64,000 nucleotides of DNA, from the NCBI GenBank assembly GCA_034670405.1, contig JAXDDX010000001.1:2010001-2074000 (forward strand), in the 5' to 3' direction. A program made the position numbers and the translations under genes. The notes under the pieces were generated by a model. The model was not told the origin of the DNA. It searched no databases and worked only from the letters and a program-made list of their open reading frames with translations. Of the stretch, positions 36,384 to 64,000 are shown piece after piece; positions within the stretch are counted from its first letter, which is position 1; each line of letters starts with the position of its first letter. Source of the DNA: Hoplostethus atlanticus. Lineage: Eukaryota; Chordata; Actinopteri; Trachichthyiformes; Trachichthyidae.

Positions 36384-39300
36384 GTGAGTGTGAGAACCGC
36401 GAGATAGCATTATTGTACGTATGGTGATAGTGCAATCTGATTCAGTCAAATGTCTCTGAAAAGTATTTTATAAATGCTTCCTGGTTTGTTTTAAGTCCAA
36501 CATCGTATCATTCTATCAGCAGATTGGTTTCTCTTGTCTTATAGGTGCTCCACCCAGGCATCAGGAGGCAGGTGGAGATAGACCTGCTGCTGATGAGAGC
36601 AGGCAGCTGGCTCCTGCACTGTCTGCCCGGCTTCAAATGGCTCAGCCTGCCTGAGATAGTGGAGGAGTTTGAGAAGCTCATGACCAAACAGGTAGGAATA
36701 TCCAGACTACTACATGTGGACTGAAGTTCAGGGTTTTAAAGATCCTTCCTAGTCACTTTATTTGCCACATTACACACAGGAGCTGCAGCTGTACCGCAGA
36801 AAAGGAGCTGGATGGGGAAACTGAAAAAACAAAACCGTGTTTGATTGTTTCAGTGTTGTTGACTGAACCTCTGTTTCAGATTGACCTCCGGTTTGAGGCC
36901 ACGAACATTGAGCGCTTCCGGGAGAATTTCCGAGATGTGGATTTTGTCAAGTTCCCAACTCCACTACGACCATTTGTCACCAGGACCTATCTTAGTGGAA
37001 ACCTTTGAAGTGAGTAGAGACGGCTTTGCCATGCGTGGTTGGCAAAACAAGGGAAGCAACAGGAGAAAAAATAAACTGATTGAATGATTTAGTGATGTAG
37101 ATCTAAAGTACTATTTGAAAATAATCCTTTTCTCATTTGTTTTAACCTAAATTAATATCCTTTTTCATGTTCAGCTTATTTTCAACTGTGTGTATTATTA
37201 CCCCCATGTGTTTTTCAGGAGAGTGAACCCATATCCAACTACTTGACATCTGAGGTGCCTCAGGAGATGAAGCAGAGAATAGCCAGGATGGGAGTCGAAA
37301 CCCTGCTAAAGATGGTGAGATACGTAATCTGCTGTTACCATCACTGTAGTTTCATATCCTGTGGGATGAGTGTACATCTATTGGTCTGTGGCTCATCAGA
37401 CCCTGTCGCTCTCTGTCTCTGTATTTGTGTGTGTGAGAGAGAAAAGTGTGACTGGATGTGTCTGTGTCTGATTATGACTGACTGGATGCTGTCATGTGTT
37501 AGATGTACTGTACTGTTCACTACATATCTCTAGCCATGTCACTATCTGTCCATACAGATATTTATAGACAACTTTGTCCATGGGGATCTCCACCCGGGTA
37601 ATATCCTGGTCCAGCATCGGGGGCCCGGTGCTGGCTCCGGTGCCGGTACTGGTATCCCAGGGGAGCCCCATGGTAAAACCACTCTGACTGATCTGTGGGA
37701 CACGGTGGTGGTCAGCGTCAGGCCGGGCCCGCCCCCTCTCCAGCTGGTGCTGCTGGACGCCGGCATCGTGGCCCAGCTGAGCGACCAGGATCTGGCCAAC
37801 TTCAAGGCTGTCTTCACTGCTGTGGTGCTGCGGCAGGTGAGAGGGGAGAGGGTACATACACTGAACTATGGAGCCAGGGTGGAATAGTGGTTCGTGGAGG
37901 ACCTGTGTTCAAGCCCTGTGTCAGAAAGCGTCCAACCTGCTGAAGTGTCCTTGAGCAAGACACTGAGGCCCAGAGACGCTAAAGGTTCACACAGGGAAGA
38001 GCACACGCTGTCACCAGAATGACCAAATCAGTACGCCATGCTACTCACTAGTGGAGAACTTAACTGGTCAACAAAAAAGCCTCTTTGCACCTGTCATAGT
38101 CATGCACAAGCAAATGAAATAGAAATCATTATTTTGCCCACATCATATAAAATTGAGATTGCACCCAATTCTTCACAACACCAACTCCCCCAAATGACAC
38201 AAAATCCTTTGAAAGGTGGCGTGAAGCCTTGCTGCAACGTGCCTGGCCTTTCAGAACGGCTGCTAACATTCCTGCAAGAGAAGCAAGCAAGAAGAGGGTT
38301 TCAATACTGCAATTACAAAAGGCCCTTCAAGGAGCAAGGATGCCAACCTTTTGTGTATTAATCTTAAAGCCATTTGCTTGCACAGTGCTTTTTTGAGGGC
38401 TTGTTTGAGCCACAACTTTATTTGTATACATTTCTTTGTAAATAAGACAAAAAAAATGAACTCTTAGCTCAAACAACTGTGCTAAGGGAGCTGGTCGGAG
38501 CTAGACCTGAATCCCTACTGTTCTGTGCTGTTCTGACTCTACCAGTGAAGAGAGAATTTCCCTATGAGGATCAATAAAGCATTATTAATGATGTTAGCTC
38601 GGTGACACAGAAAAAGGTGTGGACCTGTATCTGGAGGTATTGGGAGGGATGTGAGAGAGAGTCAAGTGGATTTTCTTCAAAATTCAAAACCTGGAAATCT
38701 TTTTCCATAGAACGGTCGAGGTTAAATCCAACATATAAACTGTATTATTGACAAGGTTACTTGTCTCTACTTTTAAATGATTTCCAGTTTCAATTAAATT
38801 ATTGAATTGATTGAACTGAAAGTTTGGAGAGTCGTATTCCAGACCGATAAAGTCAGAGAATTTGATACATTTCCTGATGAAATCAGGGAAATTTACAAAT
38901 GGGTCACTTCACTTTAGGAATATACCAGAACGCATTAGATGGTGGCTACTTATCCACAGCAAACCCAACTGGAGTGGAAACCAGACTGTCTGCCCGACAC
39001 TCTGACTCCGACTGACCGCCACCATGGCTGTGTTTTCCTCAGGGGGAGCGAGTGGCAGAGTTGATCCTGCACCACGCCAGGGCTAATGAGTGCCAAGACG
39101 TGCCGCGGTTCAAGAAGGAGATGGCACAGCTGGTAGACCACGCCCTCAGCAACAGCCTCTCGCTGGGAAAGGTACTGACCTAGACCTAGCGCATTTTGGC
39201 TGCAGCTGGTAAACTTGTCTCCTCTACCAGCCATTTTGGCAGCTAATCAGCCATCAATTTGAGGTCTCATACTATTCAAAACATCTCATTGGCTGCTGAA

Positions 39301-40060
39301 AGTCGCCGGTGAATTCCGTGATATACTAGCTGCTGTGGCCGGGACATAATAGTTTCATGCCCTCGTTGTTGTTGAGATGTTTTGTTTATTGGGTTTTTGT
39401 TTGTTTACAGATTCAAGTGGCTGACTTGCTCTCTAGAGTCTTTGGCCTACTCATCACACACAAGGTAAAACATCGGATTTTGATGTAGCCAGCCGCTCAG
39501 TAATAATAAGTTTGGCTTTTATCATGAGCAACGTTATTTTGTGTGTGTTGATCTATTCCATCTGTGTTACTCTCTTCTGTGTGCAGAATGGGCAACTAAT
39601 GTCATTGGAATTAAAGTTATTAACCACTTAGTCATACAGCTCCAGACTGGAGGAAAAAAACTTGGAAAAAATAATTTTAGGTTCATTTTTTTTTTTTTTT
39701 AAATGGAAGAAATTCCGGGAAAAAATAAAGTCTCTTTCCATGTGACCTCGGTGGTTTTGTGGAAGCATCTGCTACATTGGTCTGAAACTGTTTCAATCAG
39801 TTGCATCCAACATAACATCCCTAACTAGGATGACTTCACGTCCTTAAATATATTAAGATGGCAGTTTTCTTAGTTGCATTTGAGGTAAAATGTCAACACT
39901 TTAACGTTTGCTGTTCTAGGTGAAGTTGGAGAGTAACTTTGCGTCCATTGTGTTCGCCATCATGGTGCTGGAGGGACTGGGCCGGTCCCTGGACCCCAAC
40001 CTGGACATCCTGGAGCTGGCCAAGCCACTGCTGCTCAAGAACTGTGCCTCGCTGCTGTGA
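35508..40060 (+). CDS. adck2: aarF domain-containing kinase 2 (ADCK2), 8 coding exons, one frameshift
   Basis: ADCK2 belongs to the UbiB/COQ8-like atypical kinases of mitochondria and has been linked to coenzyme Q and fatty-acid metabolism; its substrate is unknown. Exons: 35508-36383, 36545-36691, 36880-37009, 37219-37314, 37558-37836, 39043-39171, 39411-39464, 39920-40060. Corrected length is about 616 aa (human about 626). The N terminus is Arg-rich, followed by a hydrophobic segment near residues 89-118 (possible membrane anchor). The family KxGQ motif is FIKLGQWAS (Lys about 143), the loop replacing the P-loop is GSGCVAQVY, the invariant Lys is in PVAIKVLHPG, the catalytic loop is VHGDLHPGN and the metal site LLDAG. 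The ATG has Kozak context GACCATGG; a GTG two codons earlier is not used. One extra base in exon 3 breaks the frame as given. A (CA)n run sits just after the stop. Confidence 0.95.
36545..36691 (+). CDS. adck2: adck2 coding exon 2
   Basis: Encodes VLHPGIRRQVEIDLLLMRAG ... FKWLSLPEIVEEFEKLMTKQ. Phase 0 at both ends. Confidence 0.95.
36880..37009 (+). CDS. adck2: adck2 coding exon 3, contains +1 frameshift
   Basis: Encodes IDLRFEATNIERFRENF ... TPLRPFVTRT and then, one base out of register, ILVETFE. Exon length is 130 nt, whereas phase 0 on both sides requires 129. As given, translation stops at TGA at the exon end. Confidence 0.92.
37219..37314 (+). CDS. adck2: adck2 coding exon 4
   Basis: 32 codons, ESEPISNYLTSEVPQEMKQR ... 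VETLLKM. Phase 0. Confidence 0.94.
37558..37836 (+). CDS. adck2: adck2 coding exon 5 (catalytic loop)
   Basis: 93 codons: IFIDNFVHGDLHPGNILVQH, a Gly-rich low-complexity loop, then LQLVLLDAGIVAQLSDQDLA. Contains the catalytic Asp and metal-binding Asp. Confidence 0.95.
37837..39042 (+). other. adck2 intron 5
   Basis: About 1.2 kb. Contains the SINE copy at 37880-37985 and, at 38558-38582, GAATTTCCCTATGAGGATCA followed by ATAAAG, a motif resembling 3' tails of fish non-LTR elements. No coding signal. Confidence 0.7.
37880..37985 (+). repeat. tRNA-headed SINE copy in adck2 intron 5
   Basis: AATAGTGGTTCGTGG (box A region), GTGTTCAAGCC (box B), then AAGCGTCCAACCTGCTGAAG and CCTTGAGCAAGACACTGAG. 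Closely matches the inverted copy at 605-720. Confidence 0.75.
39043..39171 (+). CDS. adck2: adck2 coding exon 6
   Basis: 43 codons starting GERVAELILHHARANECQDV. Phase 0. Confidence 0.95.
39411..39464 (+). CDS. adck2: adck2 coding exon 7 (54 nt)
   Basis: 18 codons, IQVADLLSRVFGLLITHK. Phase 0. Confidence 0.94.
39920..40060 (+). CDS. adck2: adck2 terminal coding exon 8
   Basis: 47 codons including the stop: VKLESNFASIVFAIMVLEGL, GRSLDPNLDILELAKPLLLK, then NCASLL and TGA. The ESNFASIVFAIMVLEGLGRS block is a family hallmark. Confidence 0.96.
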   Translation: MKLESNFASIVFAIMVLEGLGRSLDPNLDILELAKPLLLKNCASLL

Positions 40061-40070
40061 TATGAACATG

Positions 40071-40106
<36 letters not shown>

Positions 40107-40745
40107 TACAGATATATACAGACACATGCACACACACACTACACATCATCAGCTCCCCAGTGATGAAGGTTTGTCTTCTTTTCTCCATTGAGCATCATGG
40201 GGTTAAAGTCCTGTCCTGTCACTACATTTTAGCTTTGTTAATGCCATAAATACCTCGTTGAATTTTGCATTGGGGCCATTTCAACGCTTCACAAGATCAC
40301 AGATTGTTTTGCCTTGTCAGCTGTTTTCACATGGCAGAAATGAGCCTAATGAATGAGAGCATGTGCGCTTTAATTGTATTTTATTGTGTGCTAATGGATG
40401 AAAGTCAGACACATCGGAAAACACACAGATGCCACCAGAGACCATTTGTTGTTCTATAAGATATAAAAAAAAAACCTGCGACAATCCCTAGCTGATGCTC
40501 TGAAGCATGTTTTTACTTTCTAATGACTAATATTGATCTCAGGATGTCTTTTATCACTCCATGTTTTATTGCATCTTGGATAATGTTGTCTAATGGTATA
40601 TATTTGCTTTTAGTGTGAATCATATGGTAACATTTGTTCTCAGCCTAATGTATTAGATTGACCCATGTCTTTTTACTTTCCATCCATAATAGTGGGAACA
40701 CTTCTATGAATTATACATATCAATAAAAAAGGGATAATTGATATT
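40061..40745 (+). other. adck2: adck2 3' UTR (predicted)
   Basis: Begins at the TGA and contains a (CA)n run at 40074-40103 within 15 nt of the stop. Ends by inference shortly after AATAAA at 40722-40727. Confidence 0.6.
40722..40727 (+). terminator. polyadenylation hexamer for adck2
   Basis: AATAAA followed by an A-run, 662 nt after the stop. The opposing srpk2 hexamer lies only about 150 bp away. Confidence 0.55.
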
Positions 40746-40854
40746 TTTCTTTCCTTTGTTGCCCAGTAGTAAGTTGTCTAAGCCTTTAATGTGGTTGATT
40801 GATGTGATGTTTTAGCTGGACCATGCGCAGTGGAAACACTACATCAAGGCAACA

Positions 40855-42612
40855 GAATCCATTAATTTACAATTTTATTAAATCTGTCAATGAAAAACAC
40901 AGACAAGAGACGCGATTCTGTCAATGTCATCAGGAAGAACAGTCAGCATGGCTGAGAGAGTGAGATCAGGAGCTTTTGGTGCAAAAAAAATTATCACATA
41001 CTCTTTATTGCAAAACTGTTTGATCATTTTTCATCACCATCACGAGCCCAGACAGAGCAGCACTGTTCATGTAAGGAAGGAGGGGAGAGGTGACAACTGT
41101 GTATAAAAAGAACTAATTTGAAGAATAATAACAATAATAATAATATAATTACAAAAGAAATAAAAACATCTCTAATAGACAAACACAATCACCTCAATAT
41201 AAGACGAGATTCGGTCACGGTCACAACAACCAGAGAAAAGTTTTCTTTTTTTCTCTTTTTTTTTTTTTAAATGAATTAAATAGTTTTTAAAAATATCTCA
41301 CCATTTACTTATACTCATCTTTTTTTTCATTTATTGCGAAAAATAGGCAGCTGGACTAATTGTGATGATGCAAGATTTGTGTGTGTGTATGTGTGTGTGT
41401 GAGACAGAGAAATACAGATAAGTGGAGAGATATAGTGGAACGTCTTGGAGCGTTGGCACTGAGAGCAGCAGCAGTAGTGTGCGACGATGCAGTACTCTCA
41501 CCCGGCCACCGAGTGGCGCAGTTCAGTCGAAACATTCCACTGGGCCTCAGCCATTGTGGCCCCACTATAAGAGGAGGTCAGGTCCTCCCAACAACAGCCT
41601 CTATCGGAATGATGCTTGTGTGTGTTGAAGTTCTGTCCACGGTTGTGTATCTGTGGTGCCAGATCTTAGTTCTATGTACAAAGGTTTCAAATCCCTGAAG
41701 GACATCTACAAAGACAAGTGCAACCTCCGTTTGCCCATCCCCTTTCTGGAGAAGCTCAGGGATCGAGGGGTTCCTCTGTAGGAAAAAAGGGGGTTGTACC
41801 GATCAGATCTGTTAAACGTGCCACAGCAGGACTCAACAGAATTGTTCTTGGTTTGGAACAAGGGAGTAGAAGTCAAGAATGGTGGGAAAGGTTGAAGACC
41901 CAGGAATGTCATAGCTGGAGGAAAGGAGGATTGTAAAGTAGTGACCTTCCTCATACAGGGCACCGACGTCATAAAATAACTCTCGTCTTTCAAACAAAAC
42001 GTCCAGAAGAGATGAACGCAGAAATGAAACAAACAAAACCAATGAAATGCACAACTGAAACACGCATCCATCATCTGTTTGTTATATCCGTTCATGCCGA
42101 TCGATCAGTCTCTCCATGCTTTATTTTTTTTAAAATCACTGTTTCACAACAGAGAAACTCTTTATAGACCAAGCTGACCTGCTCGACCTCAGTGTTAAAT
42201 TGATCTTTTTTTTTGTTCTTGCTCATCCCGTGCTTTGTCTGTCTGTCTTTCTGTCAATGTGGCAGCTGTTGTGTGGCGCCCCCTGGAGGGCTGGCTGCCC
42301 TCCATGTCTCTGCAGTGGCCTGGGGCAGGGCATGCAGCTGAGCTGGGTGGGAAAGGGGGAGGAAGAACAGGTAGGGGGGTTTAATCCATTGGACCTTGGG
42401 AGGCCTTGGGAGATATTTGGGTGTCTGGGGGTGTAAACTGTTCAGCACTACTGCTTCAGTCTGTGCTGAGGGCTTCATCCAGCAGGGTGAAGGAGGGGAG
42501 GTGGGGCTATTGGGCTGGGAGAGAGAGGAGAAGAGAGACGTAGAGAGAGAGGAAGGGTCTTGGTCGCCGAATCTGGAAAAGCTCCTTGACTGTACAGGTA
42601 CGTACCCACACA

Positions 42613-42688
<76 letters not shown>

Positions 42689-43373
42689 TTTGTCTTTGGG
42701 GCGCTGGCTATGTTAAGGTCGTGGCAGATGGAGCTCTGGGCTGTCAGCATTGCAAAGGGGCAGCTTATTGACTTTCCTCTCTTGTCAGTCGAAAGATCAG
42801 CAGCTAAGACAGTGGCCCACGACTGGATCCACACGAGGTAAAACTGAATGAGTGGTCTGGGAGGAGATAGGTAGATAGAGATAGATGGATGGATGGGAGA
42901 GGCTGAGATCTTGACGCCAGAAGATGGAAAAGAGCCCATCTCCTCTAGACATCAGACAAGGCCTGACTTCTCCCTTTCACAGTGTGAGCAGCCTCCATCC
43001 TCAAGTTGTCTTGACTCTTCTGTGTTTAGGTAGCGCTCTGCATTGGGAAGACACAGCCTTGGCATCCATTTTTATCCCCATAAGGACTGCCTCTGAGTCT
43101 GTCATCTTTACATTCCCTTTTGGGAAACGATGGAGGGGTTGTGTGTGGGATTTAAGCCTACTCAGATTCATGTACGTGTGCATGTGCGGGATAGGGCTGC
43201 AAAGAATAAGACAAAATCCTATTGCTCTCTCATTCTCTCTCTCTCTCTCTTTGAGTTTTTTTTTTCCCAGCCTCTCTCCTCTCTGACGTTCCAGAGGCCG
43301 CCACCAGGGAGTGATGTTTAGGCTAGTTGTTTGGGGTGGGGGGAGTGAGGGGTTGTCTGCTCAGAGTGTGTGG
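40855..43373 (-). other. srpk2: srpk2 3' UTR (predicted)
   Basis: About 2.5 kb after the srpk2 stop with no coding frame, A/T-rich distally, with (CT)n at 42613-42637 and (CA)n at 42651-42685. Length is typical of SR-kinase 3' UTRs, but the end is inferred only from the hexamer. Confidence 0.5.
40874..40879 (-). terminator. candidate polyadenylation hexamer for srpk2
   Basis: AATAAA on the minus strand (TTTATT at 40874-40879). Other TTTATT occurrences nearer the stop (for example near 41005 and 42120) could serve shorter isoforms. Confidence 0.4.
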
Positions 43374-62233
<18,860 letters not shown>

Positions 62234-63275
62234 GACTCAATCGAATCTCAAGCAGGAGACGCTGGGCTGTTGCAATGTTGTCTTCGCGAGACAGAGCAAG
62301 GTTAATCCTCATACTAGCCGAGACAAGAGAGAGAGTGGCAAATGCCTGTACCTCGGCGTCACCTCAAAATAGCCAACGTGATCAAATGCAAAACAACGAA
62401 AGAAAAATACAAACACATAAACACACAAACGCACACACACACACACACAAACACACACAAAGCCAGTATTTGTGAGCTGTGATAAATTGCGGTCACAGGC
62501 GCAGACACATGATGGAGCCTCCTGGTGCGTTGCCATGGCAACTGCAGAGCAAGGGGGGGAAATCCAGGACACAAAGTGTTAACGCGGCGAGACACACACA
62601 CAAACACACACAAACACAGCAACGGCTCCTTCGATGCAGCAGCGAAGGACAGCAGATCACTTGGCATTGAGATTTCATTGCTATTTTACAACGGACACCC
62701 ACACACACACACACACACACTCACACACACTCACACACACAGTAGCTGGGCTGTGCCCTTGCAGTAGGATGCTGCTTCTTTACCAAAGCAGTCACGTAGG
62801 GTGTCATACATCACGTCTATAAGCTCAGTGCTTTTATATGGCTCGTTCTACCATTGGCCGCACGCACACTTAGGCCCTATAACTCTCTGGACCCGAGCCA
62901 AGCAGCAACAATATTAAGATAGCAAAGCCACCGCAGCCCGAATGACAGGGAGAGGAGAGAGAGAGAGACAGGGAGGGAGGGGTGGAGGGGGGGTGAAGAG
63001 AGAGGGAAAGAGACAGAGCGACAGAAGAGAGGGAGAGGGAGAGGGACAGGGTATAGAGATAGACGACAGACAGGTAGAAACTAAAAATGATAAGCAGGGA
63101 GAGGTAGAGGCAGACAGAGAGAGAGAGAGACAGGTAGACAAGAAGAGAGAGGGGGCAGATAGAAAGAAAGAGGTGGTCGGAAAAACAGAGAGGTGGTCGG
63201 AAAAAAAGAGAGAGACAGGCAGAAACAGATAGAGGTAGGCTGAGAGAATGAGAGAGACAGGCAGACAGACATAAA
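62234..63275 (-). other. srpk2 5' UTR/promoter region
   Basis: No further coding exon recognised. Contains (AC)n runs at about 62433-62455 and 62698-62738, the X-box palindrome and a GA-rich block from about 62945 merging into the minisatellite. Confidence 0.5.
62529..62542. promoter_or_regulatory. perfect RFX X-box palindrome
   Basis: GTTGCCATGGCAAC, a 14-bp perfect palindrome matching the RFX consensus. About 300 bp upstream of the proposed srpk2 start codon. Motif match only. Confidence 0.45.
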
Positions 63276-63815
63276 CATGATGTGGGCAGAGAGACAGGTC
63301 AACAAGAAGAGAGAAACAGGAAGATCAAAACAGAGAGACATGCAGAGAAAGAGAGAGACAGGCAAGAAAGACATAAACAGAGAGGAGGGTAGACAGAAAG
63401 AGAGAGACAAGCTGACAGACAGAAACATGATGTGGGCAGAGAGACAGGTCGACAAGAAGAGAGAAACAGGAAGATCAAAACAGAGAGACAGGCAGAGGAA
63501 GAGAGAGACAGGCAGACAGACATAAACAGAGAGGAGGGTAGACAGAAAGAGAGAGACAAGCAGACAGACAGAAACATGATGTGGGCAGAGAGACAGGTCG
63601 ACAAGAAGAGACAAACAGGAAGATCAAAACAGAGAGACAGGCAGAGAAAGAGAGAGACAGGCAGACAGACATAAACAGAGAGGAGGGTAGACAGAAAGAG
63701 AGAGACAAGCAGACAGACAGAAACATGATGTGGGCAGAGAGACAGGTCGACAAAACAGGAAGATCAAAACAGAGAGACAGGCAGAGAAAGAGAGAGACAG
63801 GCAGACAGACAGGAA
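63276..63815. repeat. 149-150 bp minisatellite, about 3.6 copies
   Basis: The string CATGATGTGGGCAGAGAGAC recurs at 63276, 63426, 63575 and 63724 (spacings 150, 149, 149). Units are GACA/GAGA-rich; the last copy lacks about 13 bp after GACAGGTCGACAA and is cut short near 63815. Long open frames on both strands here follow from the absence of stops in the unit, not from coding. Confidence 0.9.
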
Positions 63816-64000
63816 GCGCGACCTGAACATTCATAACAGATTTGCTTCACTTTAAATCTCTATACATGACACGTGAGCCCATACACACTCTAACACGCAG
63901 ATTGCCGGTGGGTGTGTGTTTGTGTCAGCATGACCCGGTCCACCACTACATACTGCAGCCCGCCCCACCTTACTGTACACAGGAAAGAAAAGGTGCTGAG
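63816..64000. other. window edge, nothing recognised
   Basis: Unique sequence after the minisatellite. No splice-bounded coding segment seen; could include upstream srpk2 noncoding exons. Confidence 0.5.

Noticed and set aside
63081-63834. Several 80-177 codon frames with repeated Cys-Leu-Ser pattern
   Set aside because: Product of the 149-bp GACA/GAGA minisatellite, open in several frames on both strands.

Overview
This is nuclear DNA of a vertebrate, almost certainly a teleost fish. The genes are split into short exons with GT-AG introns. Dinucleotide microsatellites are very dense, several SINE and MITE families typical of fish are present, and the three genes recognised are vertebrate orthologues. 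There are no bacterial-type genes, rRNA genes, functional tRNA genes or CRISPR arrays. I cannot name the species.

Layout. (1) About 0.8-17.9 kb, minus strand: dennd2a, a DENN-domain Rab exchange factor. I resolved 19 coding exons (about 1041 aa) with every splice phase consistent. A further upstream exon with an open ATG frame lies at 32.7 kb. (2) About 18-35 kb: the dennd2a upstream intron and promoter region, containing only repeats, regulatory-looking motifs and that candidate exon. (3) 35.1-40.75 kb, plus strand: adck2, an aarF/UbiB-type mitochondrial atypical kinase, in 8 coding exons (about 616 aa). It is divergent from dennd2a, the same neighbour arrangement as on human 7q34 as I remember it. 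(4) About 40.85-62.2 kb, minus strand: srpk2, an SR-protein kinase, in 15 coding positions plus one duplicated alternative exon (about 847 aa). It converges tail-to-tail on adck2. (5) 62.2-64 kb: the srpk2 5' region with a perfect RFX-type palindrome, and a 149-bp minisatellite at the window edge.

Most interesting points. srpk2 carries two adjacent, equal-length (93 nt), same-phase versions of one kinase-domain exon, one SRPK2-like and one SRPK1-like. The swapped segment covers part of the substrate docking groove. Many srpk2 splice sites are directly bordered by long UG/CA/CU dinucleotide runs, and there is a 26-nt microexon. Three separate single-base insertions break the reading frame in adck2 (one) and srpk2 (two). 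Because the surrounding frames are perfectly conserved, these look more like sequence-level indels than decay, but they need read support. Transposon remnants include two hAT-like MITEs (one with a perfect 8-bp target duplication), a third MITE with TA flanks, and about five copies of a tRNA-headed SINE.

The three genes do not form a pathway: Rab9-type membrane traffic, mitochondrial CoQ/lipid metabolism, and splicing-factor phosphorylation. Their proximity is best read as vertebrate synteny. Exon coordinates were read by hand from splice motifs and codon phase; exon sums match the lengths I remember for the human proteins for dennd2a and adck2, while srpk2 is longer because of its acidic spacer.
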